From contig CAKSSJ010000035.1 of the NCBI GenBank assembly GCA_934488615.1, positions 1 to 22,018 of the forward strand: 22,018 nt of DNA, read 5' to 3'. The notes under the pieces were generated by a model. It was not told the origin of the DNA, did no database searches, and worked only from the letters and a program-made list of their open reading frames with translations. The DNA comes from an uncultured Eubacteriales bacterium. Lineage in GTDB: Bacteria; Bacillota; Clostridia; Oscillospirales; Acutalibacteraceae. Below, in pieces: positions 1-5,362 of this stretch; the first letter of the stretch is position 1; the number at the start of each line of letters is the position of its first letter. The translations under genes and the position numbers were made by a program.

Positions 1-478
1 TGATCATTCCGTTTGAAGTAAGCAGAACAATCATTCCCGTCCTTGTTCCGACGGGTACAAATTCAACACGTTTGATCGTGACGTTTTCGCCCGACGGAGC
101 GGTTGAAATTGCGGCGCAGTTTGTCATATCCGCAAGGAAGTCGTTCGCCCTTTTAAGAATATTTTCGGGGCTGGCGTTTCTTATAGAAATACCGGCTTCG
201 ATACGTCTTTTCGCCGCATCGTCAAGCTGCCGTACTCCCATAAGGTGATCTACATAGTAACGGTAACCCTCGTCGGTAGGAATTCGACCCGCCGATGTGT
301 GGGGCTGTTCGAGAAGTCCCATGCTTGAAAGCTCAGCCATCTCATTTCTGATGGTCGCCGAGGAAACCGAAATCTCAGGATCCTTTTGCAAAAGCTTTGA
401 ACCGACAGGCTCGCCCGTCTTTATATAGTGTTCGACAACAGCAGCAAGTATTTTTTCTTTTCTCTGACTGAGTTCCAT
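1..478 (-). CDS. hrcA: HrcA heat-shock repressor (5' part; runs off left edge)
   Basis: Encodes the N-terminal ~159 residues of the heat-inducible transcription repressor that binds CIRCE operators and controls chaperone genes. The protein opens with MELSQRKEKILAAVVEHYI, then 'TGEPVGSKLL', 'SSATIRNEMAELSSMGLLEQPH' and 'SAGRIPT', which are the hallmark winged-helix DNA-binding segment of HrcA. A following segment with 'DEGYRYYVD' also matches the family. The ATG at 478 is preceded by a GGCGGTGAG-like ribosome binding site. About half of the protein (the dimerisation and inserted domains) lies outside the window, so intactness cannot be judged. A perfect CIRCE box between promoter and start indicates autoregulation. 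By family precedent grpE-dnaK-dnaJ would follow downstream, beyond the left edge; this is an expectation only. Confidence 0.96.
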   Translation of the reverse strand, partial: MELSQRKEKILAAVVEHYIKTGEPVGSKLLQKDPEISVSSATIRNEMAELSSMGLLEQPHTSAGRIPTDEGYRYYVDHLMGVRQLDDAAKRRIEAGISIRNASPENILKRANDFLADMTNCAAISTAPSGENVTIKRVEFVPVGTRTGMIVLLTSNGMI

Positions 479-500
479 AATCTCACCGCCTTTAGCACCG

Positions 501-527
501 TTAGCACTCTTTTGCCCTGAGTGCTAA
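501..527 (-). promoter_or_regulatory. CIRCE operator (HrcA binding site)
   Basis: Perfect inverted repeat TTAGCACTC-N9-GAGTGCTAA, identical to the CIRCE consensus. It lies between the hrcA promoter and its start codon, in the position expected for HrcA autoregulation of the heat-shock operon. Confidence 0.97.
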
Positions 528-538
528 CTACATTTAAT

Positions 539-567
539 ACTATACAACCGTCCGCCCGATTTGTCAA
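539..567 (-). promoter_or_regulatory. sigma-A promoter of hrcA
   Basis: On the minus strand TTGACA (562-567) and TATAGT (539-544) are separated by exactly 17 nt. Transcription would start just before the CIRCE box, so bound HrcA would block initiation or early elongation. Confidence 0.9.
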
Positions 568-747
568 CACTTTAATTGTGAATTCTTTGTAAACAATCGC
601 AGGATTTTCCTTTAATAACGGTTGCGGACGGACTTGATTAACGGAGTGAAACATAATTTCCGCTTCTTTCCATCTTTATTCCCCTCAGCACACTACACTG
701 CGGCTCTGTCGGCGGAGGAGCCTGTGTTATAACGGATTTTATTCAGA

Positions 748-773
748 CCTTGGGTCGATGTAAGCATCGACCC
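748..773. repeat. short interspersed hairpin repeat (GGTCGATG type)
   Basis: Perfect 9-bp inverted repeat GGGTCGATG-TAAG-CATCGACCC (752-773). Its left part with flank, CCTTGGGTCGATGTAAG (748-764), recurs with 15 of 17 matches at 20549-20565. This suggests a dispersed repeat rather than a gene-specific site. There is no T-run on either side, so it is not an obvious terminator. Confidence 0.55.
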
Positions 774-872
774 CTACAGACTGCACCTTTTCAAGCCACA
801 ATAAATCATGCAATATCAAAAAAATAAAATCATTAGCTTACTTATACCTTATAATATATTTCGACGTAGCAG

Positions 873-887
873 GCAGAAATATTCTGC
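873..887. promoter_or_regulatory. 15-bp palindrome upstream of a promoter, possible operator
   Basis: GCAGAA-ATA-TTCTGC is a perfect palindrome ending 18 nt before the -35 element of the 906-934 promoter. The position suits a regulator binding site, but the regulator is unknown and chance occurrence is possible. Confidence 0.3.
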
Positions 888-905
888 GCTTCCGCACATT
901 ACCTG

Positions 906-934
906 TTGCTTTTGTAAAAAAGATGTGATACAAT
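906..934 (+). promoter_or_regulatory. extended -10 promoter of the ferredoxin-like gene
   Basis: TTGCTT (906-911), a 17-nt spacer, then TACAAT (929-934) preceded by TG at 926-927, giving an extended -10. The predicted start near 941 leaves a very short leader containing only the AGGAGG ribosome binding site (945-950). Confidence 0.65.
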
Positions 935-958
935 CGCCCATGTCAGGAGGTAATGAAA

Positions 959-1654
959 ATGATAAGAAAAATCATCAAAATAGACGAAGATAAATGCAAC
1001 GGCTGCGACGCATGCGTCTCGGCATGTCACGAGGGTGCGATCGGTCTTGTTGACGGCAAGGCGAAGCTCCTGCGTGACGACTATTGCGACGGACTCGGCG
1101 ACTGCCTGCCCACCTGTCCCACGGGAGCTATCACCTTCGAGGAAAGAGAAGCGGCGGACTACAACGAAAAGGCTGTTATGGAAAACAAGCTTAAAAAGCA
1201 TGGCATTGCCCCTCACGGCGGCTGTCCCGGTTCAAGACTCAGCCGTATCATACATGAGCACGGCTCGCACACAGATATAAATGCCGAAAGCCGACTTTCG
1301 CAGTGGCCTGTTCAGATAAAGCTCGTTCCCGTCAATGCTCCCTATTTTGACGGTGCCGACCTGCTCATCGCCGCCGACTGTACGGCATTCGCTTACGGCA
1401 ATTTCCACAATGATTTCATCAAGGATAAAATTACGCTCATCGGCTGTCCGAAGCTTGACAGCGTGGACTATTCCGAAAAGCTGACTGCGATCTTGGCGGT
1501 CAACGACATCAAGAGCGTTACCGTCGTCCGCATGGAGGTGCCATGCTGCGGCGGAATTCAGATGGCTGTTCAGAAGGCTCTCGACGCGAGCGGCAAAAAT
1601 ATTCCGCTTAACGTCACTGTCATTTCGACCGACGGTAAAATCAAAAGCAAATAA
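959..1654 (+). CDS. Two-cluster ferredoxin-like 4Fe-4S protein (231 aa)
   Basis: Probable cytoplasmic electron-transfer protein. Residues 13-23 give a complete cluster motif, CNGCDACVSACH (C13, C16, C19, C23). The second motif reads C43-x5-C49-x3-C53-P: the usual second cysteine is replaced by Leu46, so that cluster has only three standard ligands. The remaining ~170 residues are not a simple ferredoxin and carry further cysteine motifs ('GGCPGS', 'IGCPKLD', 'PCCGGIQ') that could bind metal or act in thiol chemistry. I chose ATG 959 because AGGAGG (945-950) lies 8 nt upstream; an in-frame ATG at 953 would leave only 2 nt. The gene is monocistronic, with its own promoter and terminator, directly upstream of a thioredoxin operon it may supply with electrons (inference). 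The exact reaction is unknown. Confidence 0.88.
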   Translation: MIRKIIKIDEDKCNGCDACVSACHEGAIGLVDGKAKLLRDDYCDGLGDCLPTCPTGAITFEEREAADYNEKAVMENKLKKHGIAPHGGCPGSRLSRIIHEHGSHTDINAESRLSQWPVQIKLVPVNAPYFDGADLLIAADCTAFAYGNFHNDFIKDKITLIGCPKLDSVDYSEKLTAILAVNDIKSVTVVRMEVPCCGGIQMAVQKALDASGKNIPLNVTVISTDGKIKSK

Positions 1655-1660
1655 ACAAGT

Positions 1661-1700
1661 AATTTCGGAACTGCGGCATTTATGCGGTTCCGAAATTTTT
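1661..1700 (+). terminator. intrinsic terminator after the ferredoxin-like gene
   Basis: A 14-bp stem with one G-T wobble (1661-1674 with 1684-1697), a 9-nt loop and a T-run to 1700, starting 7 nt after the stop codon. Confidence 0.9.
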
Positions 1701-1867
1701 CTATAATATCACAATGTATAACACATGCAACAATAAAGCTTGTTTTTATCTTTCTTTTTTGCCAAATCCACTGATACAATGTATAATAATCGGCTCATTC
1801 GGCAACATTTTATTTCCGATTTATAAAATATATTGTTTTTTCGCAGTGTTCCCGTCGGCTAGAGCAC
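1701..1867. other. AT-rich intergenic region upstream of the redox operon
   Basis: No coding sequence seen. The 11-mer ACAATGTATAA occurs twice (1711-1721 and 1776-1786). The second copy sits in TGATACAATG, which resembles an extended -10 element but lacks a clear -35. Bases 1854-1866 read like the 3' half of a tRNA D-arm (GTCGGCTAGAGCA), but a complete tRNA does not fold. Confidence 0.4.
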
Positions 1868-1896
1868 TTGACAACGATATAACAAGGTGTTAAAAT
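1868..1896 (+). promoter_or_regulatory. sigma-A promoter of the FAD dehydrogenase/FTR/thioredoxin operon
   Basis: TTGACA (1868-1873), 17-nt spacer, TAAAAT (1891-1896). The predicted start is near 1903, giving a leader of about 94 nt before the ATG at 1997. Confidence 0.8.
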
Positions 1897-1902
1897 AGGT
1901 TG

Positions 1903-1980
1903 CAATAAGATTGATACGGGTGCAAATCCCGTCCACCGAACGTCGATCGCATTGCGATTGTGTTCGGCTTTTATTTTTTT
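1903..1980 (+). promoter_or_regulatory. structured 5' leader, candidate attenuator or riboswitch
   Basis: The leader holds a hairpin ACGGG-TGCAAAT-CCCGT (1916-1932), whose 7-nt loop resembles a tRNA T-loop. It is followed after three bases by an intrinsic terminator (1936-1980), and the RBS GGAGG (1982-1986) comes directly after the T-run. A terminator between promoter and RBS is the classical layout of transcription attenuation. I do not recognise a known riboswitch class. If transcription starts farther upstream, GGTTGCAAT (1898-1906) could pair with ATTGCGATT (951-959 of the same kilobase, i.e. 1951-1959) and break the terminator; from the 1868-1896 promoter that segment would be only partly transcribed. 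Confidence 0.5.
1936..1980 (+). terminator. leader terminator directly before the RBS of the redox operon
   Basis: Outer stem CCGAAC (1936-1941) with GTTCGG (962-967 past 1000, i.e. 1962-1967), a small internal loop, inner stem 1944-1950 with 1954-1960, loop ATT, then CTTTTATTTTTTT to 1980. It lies between the promoter and the first gene, not at an operon end. Confidence 0.8.
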
Positions 1981-1996
1981 CGGAGGTATCAGAAAT

Positions 1997-3388
1997 ATGA
2001 AAACAGACGTTGTAATCGTCGGAGCAGGCCCTGCGGGTATATTCACAGCTATCGAGATGCTTCGCAAGGGCACTAAGAAAAAGATCGTCATTGTCGAAAA
2101 AGGTCAGTCGGTCGAAAACAGACACTGCCCCAAGGCAAAGACTAAGAAATGTATGAATTGCAAGCCGTATTGCCACATTACAACAGGCTTTTCAGGTGCA
2201 GGCGCATTCTCGGACGGCAAGCTGTCGCTGAGCTATGAGGTCGGCGGAGATCTTCCGAATCTTGTCGGCGAAAATCTTGTTCAGGAAACTATCAACTATG
2301 CAGACAGTATATATCTTGAGTTCGGCGCAGACACTAAGGTTGAGGGTGTCGGAAACACCGAGGAAGTCAGAAAGATCCGTACCCGTGCGATTCAGGCAGG
2401 CTTGAAGCTTGTTGACTGCCCGATCCGTCATATGGGAACGGAAAAGGCACAGGATATCTACCTCGCAATTGAGAAATACCTCATCGCAAACGGCGTTGAA
2501 ATTTTCTTCGGCTACGAGTGCTCAAATATTATCCTCAACGGCAAAAAGTGCGAGGGTATCTATGTTTCCAACAACAAGGGCGTTGAAATGGAGATCAGAG
2601 CTGACAATACGATCATTGCAACGGGACGCAGAGGCGCAGAATGGCTTGAAAAAATCTGCGGCGAGCATGATATCGCTCATTTACCCGGAACGGTTGACAT
2701 CGGCGTAAGAGTCGAGGTCAGAAACGAGGTAATCGAGAAGGTCAACGACGTTCTCTATGAATCAAAGCTCATCGGCTATCCCCGTCCGTTCAAGAACAAG
2801 GTCAGAACCTTCTGCCAAAACCCCGGCGGCTTTGTAAGCCAGGAGAATTACGACAACAATCTTGCCGTTGTAAACGGTCATTCATATAAGGAGCTTAAGA
2901 GCGACAACACAAACCTTGCCATTCTCTGCTCCCACAACTTCTCTTACCCGTTCAATCAGCCTATCGCTTACGCTCAGAAGGTCGGCGAGCTGACAAACAT
3001 GCTCGGTACGGGTCACATTCTCGTTCAGCGCTTCGGCGATATCCTTGACGGCAAGCGCACATGGGAAAAGGAGCTTTCGCAGTCCAATCTCAAGCCCACG
3101 CTTCCCGACGCGGTTGCAGGCGATATCACAGCCGCCATGCCCTACAGAGCCATGACCAACATCATCAACTTCATTCAGGCCGTTGACCATGTTGCTCCGG
3201 GCTTCGCTTCCTACGAAACACTTCTCTACTCTCCCGAGCTCAAGTTCTACAGCAACAGAGTCAAGATGGACGAGCACTTCAACACAAATGTTGACGGTCT
3301 CCACTGCCTCGGCGACTCGAGCGGCTGGACAAGAGGCCTCATGATGGCTTCCGTCATGGGCGTTCTGATGGGCAGAGAAATTTATTAA
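1997..3388 (+). CDS. FAD-dependent dehydrogenase, COG2509 type (463 aa)
   Basis: Flavoprotein oxidoreductase of the uncharacterised FAD-dependent dehydrogenase group. The N-terminus DVVIVGAGPAGIFTAIEM is a Rossmann dinucleotide-binding motif (G9, G11, G14), with an acidic residue ending the second strand at 'IVIVEKG' (E34). A cysteine group C44, C52, C55, C59 precedes 'TGFSGAGAFSDGKL', a segment I associate with this group. A second nucleotide-binding-like segment is 'NTIIATGRRGAEWL', and the C-terminus has 'GLHCLGDSSGWTRGLMMASVMGVLMG', the FAD-contacting end of such enzymes. The ATG at 1997 is chosen for the GGAGG site 10 nt upstream; an upstream in-frame ATG at 1952 lies inside the leader terminator. 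It is first in an operon with FTR-like and thioredoxin genes, so thiol or disulfide metabolism is a reasonable inference. Substrate and electron donor are unknown. Confidence 0.85.
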   Translation: MKTDVVIVGAGPAGIFTAIEMLRKGTKKKIVIVEKGQSVENRHCPKAKTKKCMNCKPYCHITTGFSGAGAFSDGKLSLSYEVGGDLPNLVGENLVQETINYADSIYLEFGADTKVEGVGNTEEVRKIRTRAIQAGLKLVDCPIRHMGTEKAQDIYLAIEKYLIANGVEIFFGYECSNIILNGKKCEGIYVSNNKGVEMEIRADNTIIATGRRGAEWLEKICGEHDIAHLPGTVDIGVRVEVRNEVIEKVNDVLYESKLIGYPRPFKNKVRTFCQNPGGFVSQENYDNNLAVVNGHSYKELKSDNTNLAILCSHNFSYPFNQPIAYAQKVGELTNMLGTGHILVQRFGDILDGKRTWEKELSQSNLKPTLPDAVAGDITAAMPYRAMTNIINFIQAVDHVAPGFASYETLLYSPELKFYSNRVKMDEHFNTNVDGLHCLGDSSGWTRGLMMASVMGVLMGREIY

Positions 3389-3435
3389 ATCATTACAAAA
3401 ACTGCTATAACACCGCAAAGATCGGAGGTTCTGCT

Positions 3436-3636
3436 ATGAAAGTCACACTCAATCCCGACAAGGAGATTGTTAAGGTCGTCAAAGAGGGGCTCAAGCGCAC
3501 AGGTGGCTATTGTCCCTGCCGCAGAGAGCATACACCCGAGAACAAGTGCATGTGTGAGGAATTCAGAAAGCAGATCGACGACCCGAATTTTGAAGGCTTT
3601 TGCCATTGTATGCTTTATTATAAGTCAAAGGACTAA
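3436..3636 (+). CDS. Ferredoxin:thioredoxin reductase catalytic-chain-like protein (66 aa)
   Basis: Small protein with the three cysteine pairs of the FTR catalytic (beta) chain: CPC (26-28), CMC (38-40) and CHC (56-58), the last followed by 'MLYY', close to the 'CHCMLF' of plant and cyanobacterial enzymes. In the known family these cysteines hold a 4Fe-4S cluster next to a redox-active disulfide that passes ferredoxin electrons to thioredoxin. The spacing here (9 residues between the first two pairs, 15 between the last two) differs from the plant pattern as I recall it (16 and 8), and the protein is much shorter than the usual ~110 residues. There is no gene for an FTR variable chain nearby. 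RBS GGAGG lies about 7 nt before ATG 3436. Thioredoxin follows 13 nt after the stop and is the likely partner. Confidence 0.88.
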   Translation: MKVTLNPDKEIVKVVKEGLKRTGGYCPCRREHTPENKCMCEEFRKQIDDPNFEGFCHCMLYYKSKD

Positions 3637-3649
3637 GGAGGTTTTTATC

Positions 3650-3964
3650 ATGGCTGAAGTTAAAATCACAAAGGACAATTTTACACCCGAGGTACTTAAA
3701 TGCGATATTCCCGTTCTGCTTGATTTCTGGGCGGAATGGTGCGGTCCGTGCCGCATGCTCGCCCCGATCGTTGAAGAAATAGCGGACGAGTACGACGATG
3801 TAGTTAAGGTCGGCAAGGTCAATGTTGACGAAGAGCCCGAGCTTTCCTCGATTTTCAATGTCTCAAGCATTCCGACACTGGTCGTTATCGACCACGGCAA
3901 GGCGAACAAATCCGCCGTCGGATACATGTCAAAGGAAAAGGTTCTTGAGCTTCTCGGACTGTAA
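3650..3964 (+). CDS. trxA: Thioredoxin (104 aa)
   Basis: Standard-length cytoplasmic thioredoxin, a dithiol/disulfide carrier. The active site is W30-C31-G32-P33-C34 in 'LLDFWAEWCGPCRMLAP', and the cis-proline region reads 'NVSSIPTLVVI', with 'VNVDEEPEL' between them as in the family. One additional cysteine (C18) lies outside the active site. The ATG at 3650 follows AAGGAGG with about 7 nt spacing; a longer in-frame extension upstream overlaps the FTR-like gene in another frame and is rejected. As the third gene of the operon it is probably reduced by the FTR-like protein or the flavoprotein encoded just upstream (inference from context). Confidence 0.96.
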   Translation: MAEVKITKDNFTPEVLKCDIPVLLDFWAEWCGPCRMLAPIVEEIADEYDDVVKVGKVNVDEEPELSSIFNVSSIPTLVVIDHGKANKSAVGYMSKEKVLELLGL

Positions 3965-3965
3965 G

Positions 3966-4013
3966 AAATAAAAGAAAACAGCAGCCTGTGTGTGCAGACT
4001 GCTGTTCTTTTTA
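3966..4013. terminator. bidirectional intrinsic terminator, trxA / CPBP gene
   Basis: Stem AACAGCAG (3977-3984) with CTGCTGTT (3999-4006), extendable by an inner CTG/CAG. The plus strand follows with CTTTTT and the minus strand with TTCTTTTATTT, so it can serve the convergent genes on both sides. Confidence 0.9.
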
Positions 4014-4016
4014 TAT

Positions 4017-5243
4017 TCAATTATATGTGTGCTTGTCAAAATTTTTCTTAAAATATTCGTCAACGAGCTTTGAAATACTCTCCGCGCTTTCGGGTACATT
4101 TTCAGTGCTTCTTGAGCGATGCTTTCTGCTTCCGCTTCTATGCTCAGAACCGCTTGAATGATGCTCCCTTTCTGCGGATTTTTCCGAGGACTTCTTGTCC
4201 TCATAGCCTCTGAGAACTCCCTTTGAATATTCCGTCGGCTTTCTGTCAAAATCAAGAATTTCATTTTCCTTGATTCCGCCGAATTTCTTTTCCTGCTCCG
4301 TCTCGTTCATCATCATGAGATAATTGTTCGACGCCGTTTCCTCAGTGGGGTTCGGCTCCGCCTCGTTCATTGCCGAGAGAACATCGTGCCGCGTTTTCAT
4401 CTCCTTGACATACTCATCGTTGACCCTTTCTCTGCGATAACAGAACGGGATAAAGATAACGCATGTCACAAGCTGAACGACAAGCGATTTTATGAGCAGC
4501 CACTTGTCGGGTAAGCGGTCGGGCGAGAAGAATACGCAGGTCATAACAAAAGCGTTGACAAAGTGATCCGCGATCGCCATCCATATTGAGCCGTTTACCT
4601 TATAGTATATTCCCCACCGCAAAGAGCTAATGAAAACAGTCACAACCGAGACAGTTACCGTTATAGCGGTATCAAGCGTTCCGAGCCTGTCAAATCCGCC
4701 CTCGGCAAATGCCCTGACAATGAACAATGATGACATAAGCGTACAAACCGCCGCCTGAATGAGGTTTGACTTGACCGTTCCGAATTTATGACCGAGCTGG
4801 CTGAGCATGAAACCTCTGTACAGCTCCTTGAACAGCACGTTTATCAGCAGTGCAACCGCATAAATCAACAGCGGCAAAAGCAAGCCGTCCTCCTTGCCGT
4901 CAGGGGTAAGCATATAGACGCTCACCTCGCGGTAGAAGCCCTTTATTTTGAAATAAATAAGCTCAGCCGCATAAATCACAAGCAGTGAAGCGGCGGAAAA
5001 GCCTACTCCGTAAATCAATTCAAAAATAAATCCGAAGCCGTTAAAGCACCTTTTGCGAACATTGAATCTCAGCATTTTTGAAACAACAAGAACCGCAATA
5101 ATGCTCAATGCCCTTGCCGCAACCGTGTCGGCAAGCACCGACCTGTCGCTTTTGATAAGGAATATATCCAATATATGAAAAACAAAAATCACGGCGGTCA
5201 GCGCAAAGGTCACGGGCACTCTTTTTTCTTTCAGATCATTCAT
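4017..5243 (-). CDS. CPBP-family (Abi/CAAX-protease-like) membrane protein (408 aa)
   Basis: Polytopic membrane protein with about eight hydrophobic segments in the first ~290 residues. It belongs to the CPBP intramembrane protease superfamily by the segment 'INVLFKELYRGFMLSQLGHKFG' and by 'GSIWMAIADHFVNAFV', which match motif 1 and the H...N motif. Motif 1 is not canonical: EExxxR is expected, but the residues four and five before the arginine are Lys and Phe, so proteolytic activity is doubtful. The last ~120 residues form a hydrophilic, low-complexity tail rich in Ser, Glu, Arg and His, probably cytoplasmic. ATG 5243 is preceded by a weak purine-rich AAGAGAG site; a TTG farther up at 5312 has no better one. 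It lies downstream of nadE on the same strand, with a 119-nt gap, so joint transcription is possible but not shown. Confidence 0.75.
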   Translation of the reverse strand: MNDLKEKRVPVTFALTAVIFVFHILDIFLIKSDRSVLADTVAARALSIIAVLVVSKMLRFNVRKRCFNGFGFIFELIYGVGFSAASLLVIYAAELIYFKIKGFYREVSVYMLTPDGKEDGLLLPLLIYAVALLINVLFKELYRGFMLSQLGHKFGTVKSNLIQAAVCTLMSSLFIVRAFAEGGFDRLGTLDTAITVTVSVVTVFISSLRWGIYYKVNGSIWMAIADHFVNAFVMTCVFFSPDRLPDKWLLIKSLVVQLVTCVIFIPFCYRRERVNDEYVKEMKTRHDVLSAMNEAEPNPTEETASNNYLMMMNETEQEKKFGGIKENEILDFDRKPTEYSKGVLRGYEDKKSSEKSAEREHHSSGSEHRSGSRKHRSRSTENVPESAESISKLVDEYFKKNFDKHTYN

Positions 5244-5273
5244 ATAATCTCTCTTCTCATTCCGTATTTTATT

Positions 5274-5307
5274 TAAGGCAAAGCAGCAAAAGCTGCGGTG
5301 CGCCTTA
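5274..5307. repeat. compound inverted repeat in the nadE-CPBP gap
   Basis: TAAGGC (5274-5279) pairs with GCCTTA (5302-5307), enclosing a second stem GCAGC/GCTGC (5283-5287, 5292-5296). No T-run follows on either strand, so it may be a leader hairpin of the CPBP gene or an RNA-processing site rather than a terminator. Confidence 0.4.
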
Positions 5308-5333
5308 TTCAAATCTATCTACGTTATGCCGTA

Positions 5334-5359
5334 CAAAAATCCAGGTGCGCGATTCGCAC
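5334..5359 (-). terminator. possible weak terminator after nadE
   Basis: On the minus strand GTGCG and CGCAC (5355-5359, 5345-5349) form a short stem 3 nt past the nadE stop, followed by CCTGGATTTTTG. The stem is only 5 bp with a few bases between it and the T-run, so termination would be partial at best. Confidence 0.4.
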
Positions 5360-5362
5360 AAA

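Larger units (their letters stand above)
568..905. other. intergenic region, no gene seen
   Basis: Divergent spacer between hrcA and the ferredoxin-like gene. I see no credible coding sequence: the short open frames lack ribosome binding sites and family features. It holds a perfect hairpin repeat at 752-773 and a palindrome at 873-887, listed separately. The stretch 677-720 is GC-rich and may be a decayed repeat, but I cannot assign it. Confidence 0.5.

Noticed and set aside
421..654. 77-residue minus-strand open frame over the hrcA promoter
   Set aside because: It runs through the promoter, the CIRCE box and the hrcA start in another frame, without an RBS.
953..958. ATG 953 as start of the ferredoxin-like protein
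   Set aside because: Only 2 nt separate it from AGGAGG; ATG 959 has the normal 8 nt.
1885..1940. Cobalamin riboswitch-like wording (AGGTGTT, AATAGG, GGGTGCAAATCCC)
   Set aside because: The conserved B12 box and the central core bases are missing, the element would be far too short, and part of it coincides with a consensus promoter.
1841..1940. Intact tRNA gene
   Set aside because: Acceptor stem pairs at only about four of seven positions, the anticodon loop would be about 12 nt, and the interval between D- and T-arms is too long. Kept only as a weak finding.
2882..3418. 178-residue minus-strand open frame over the FAD dehydrogenase
   Set aside because: Shadow of the real gene: no RBS, no recognisable domain, and the plus-strand protein has full family motifs.
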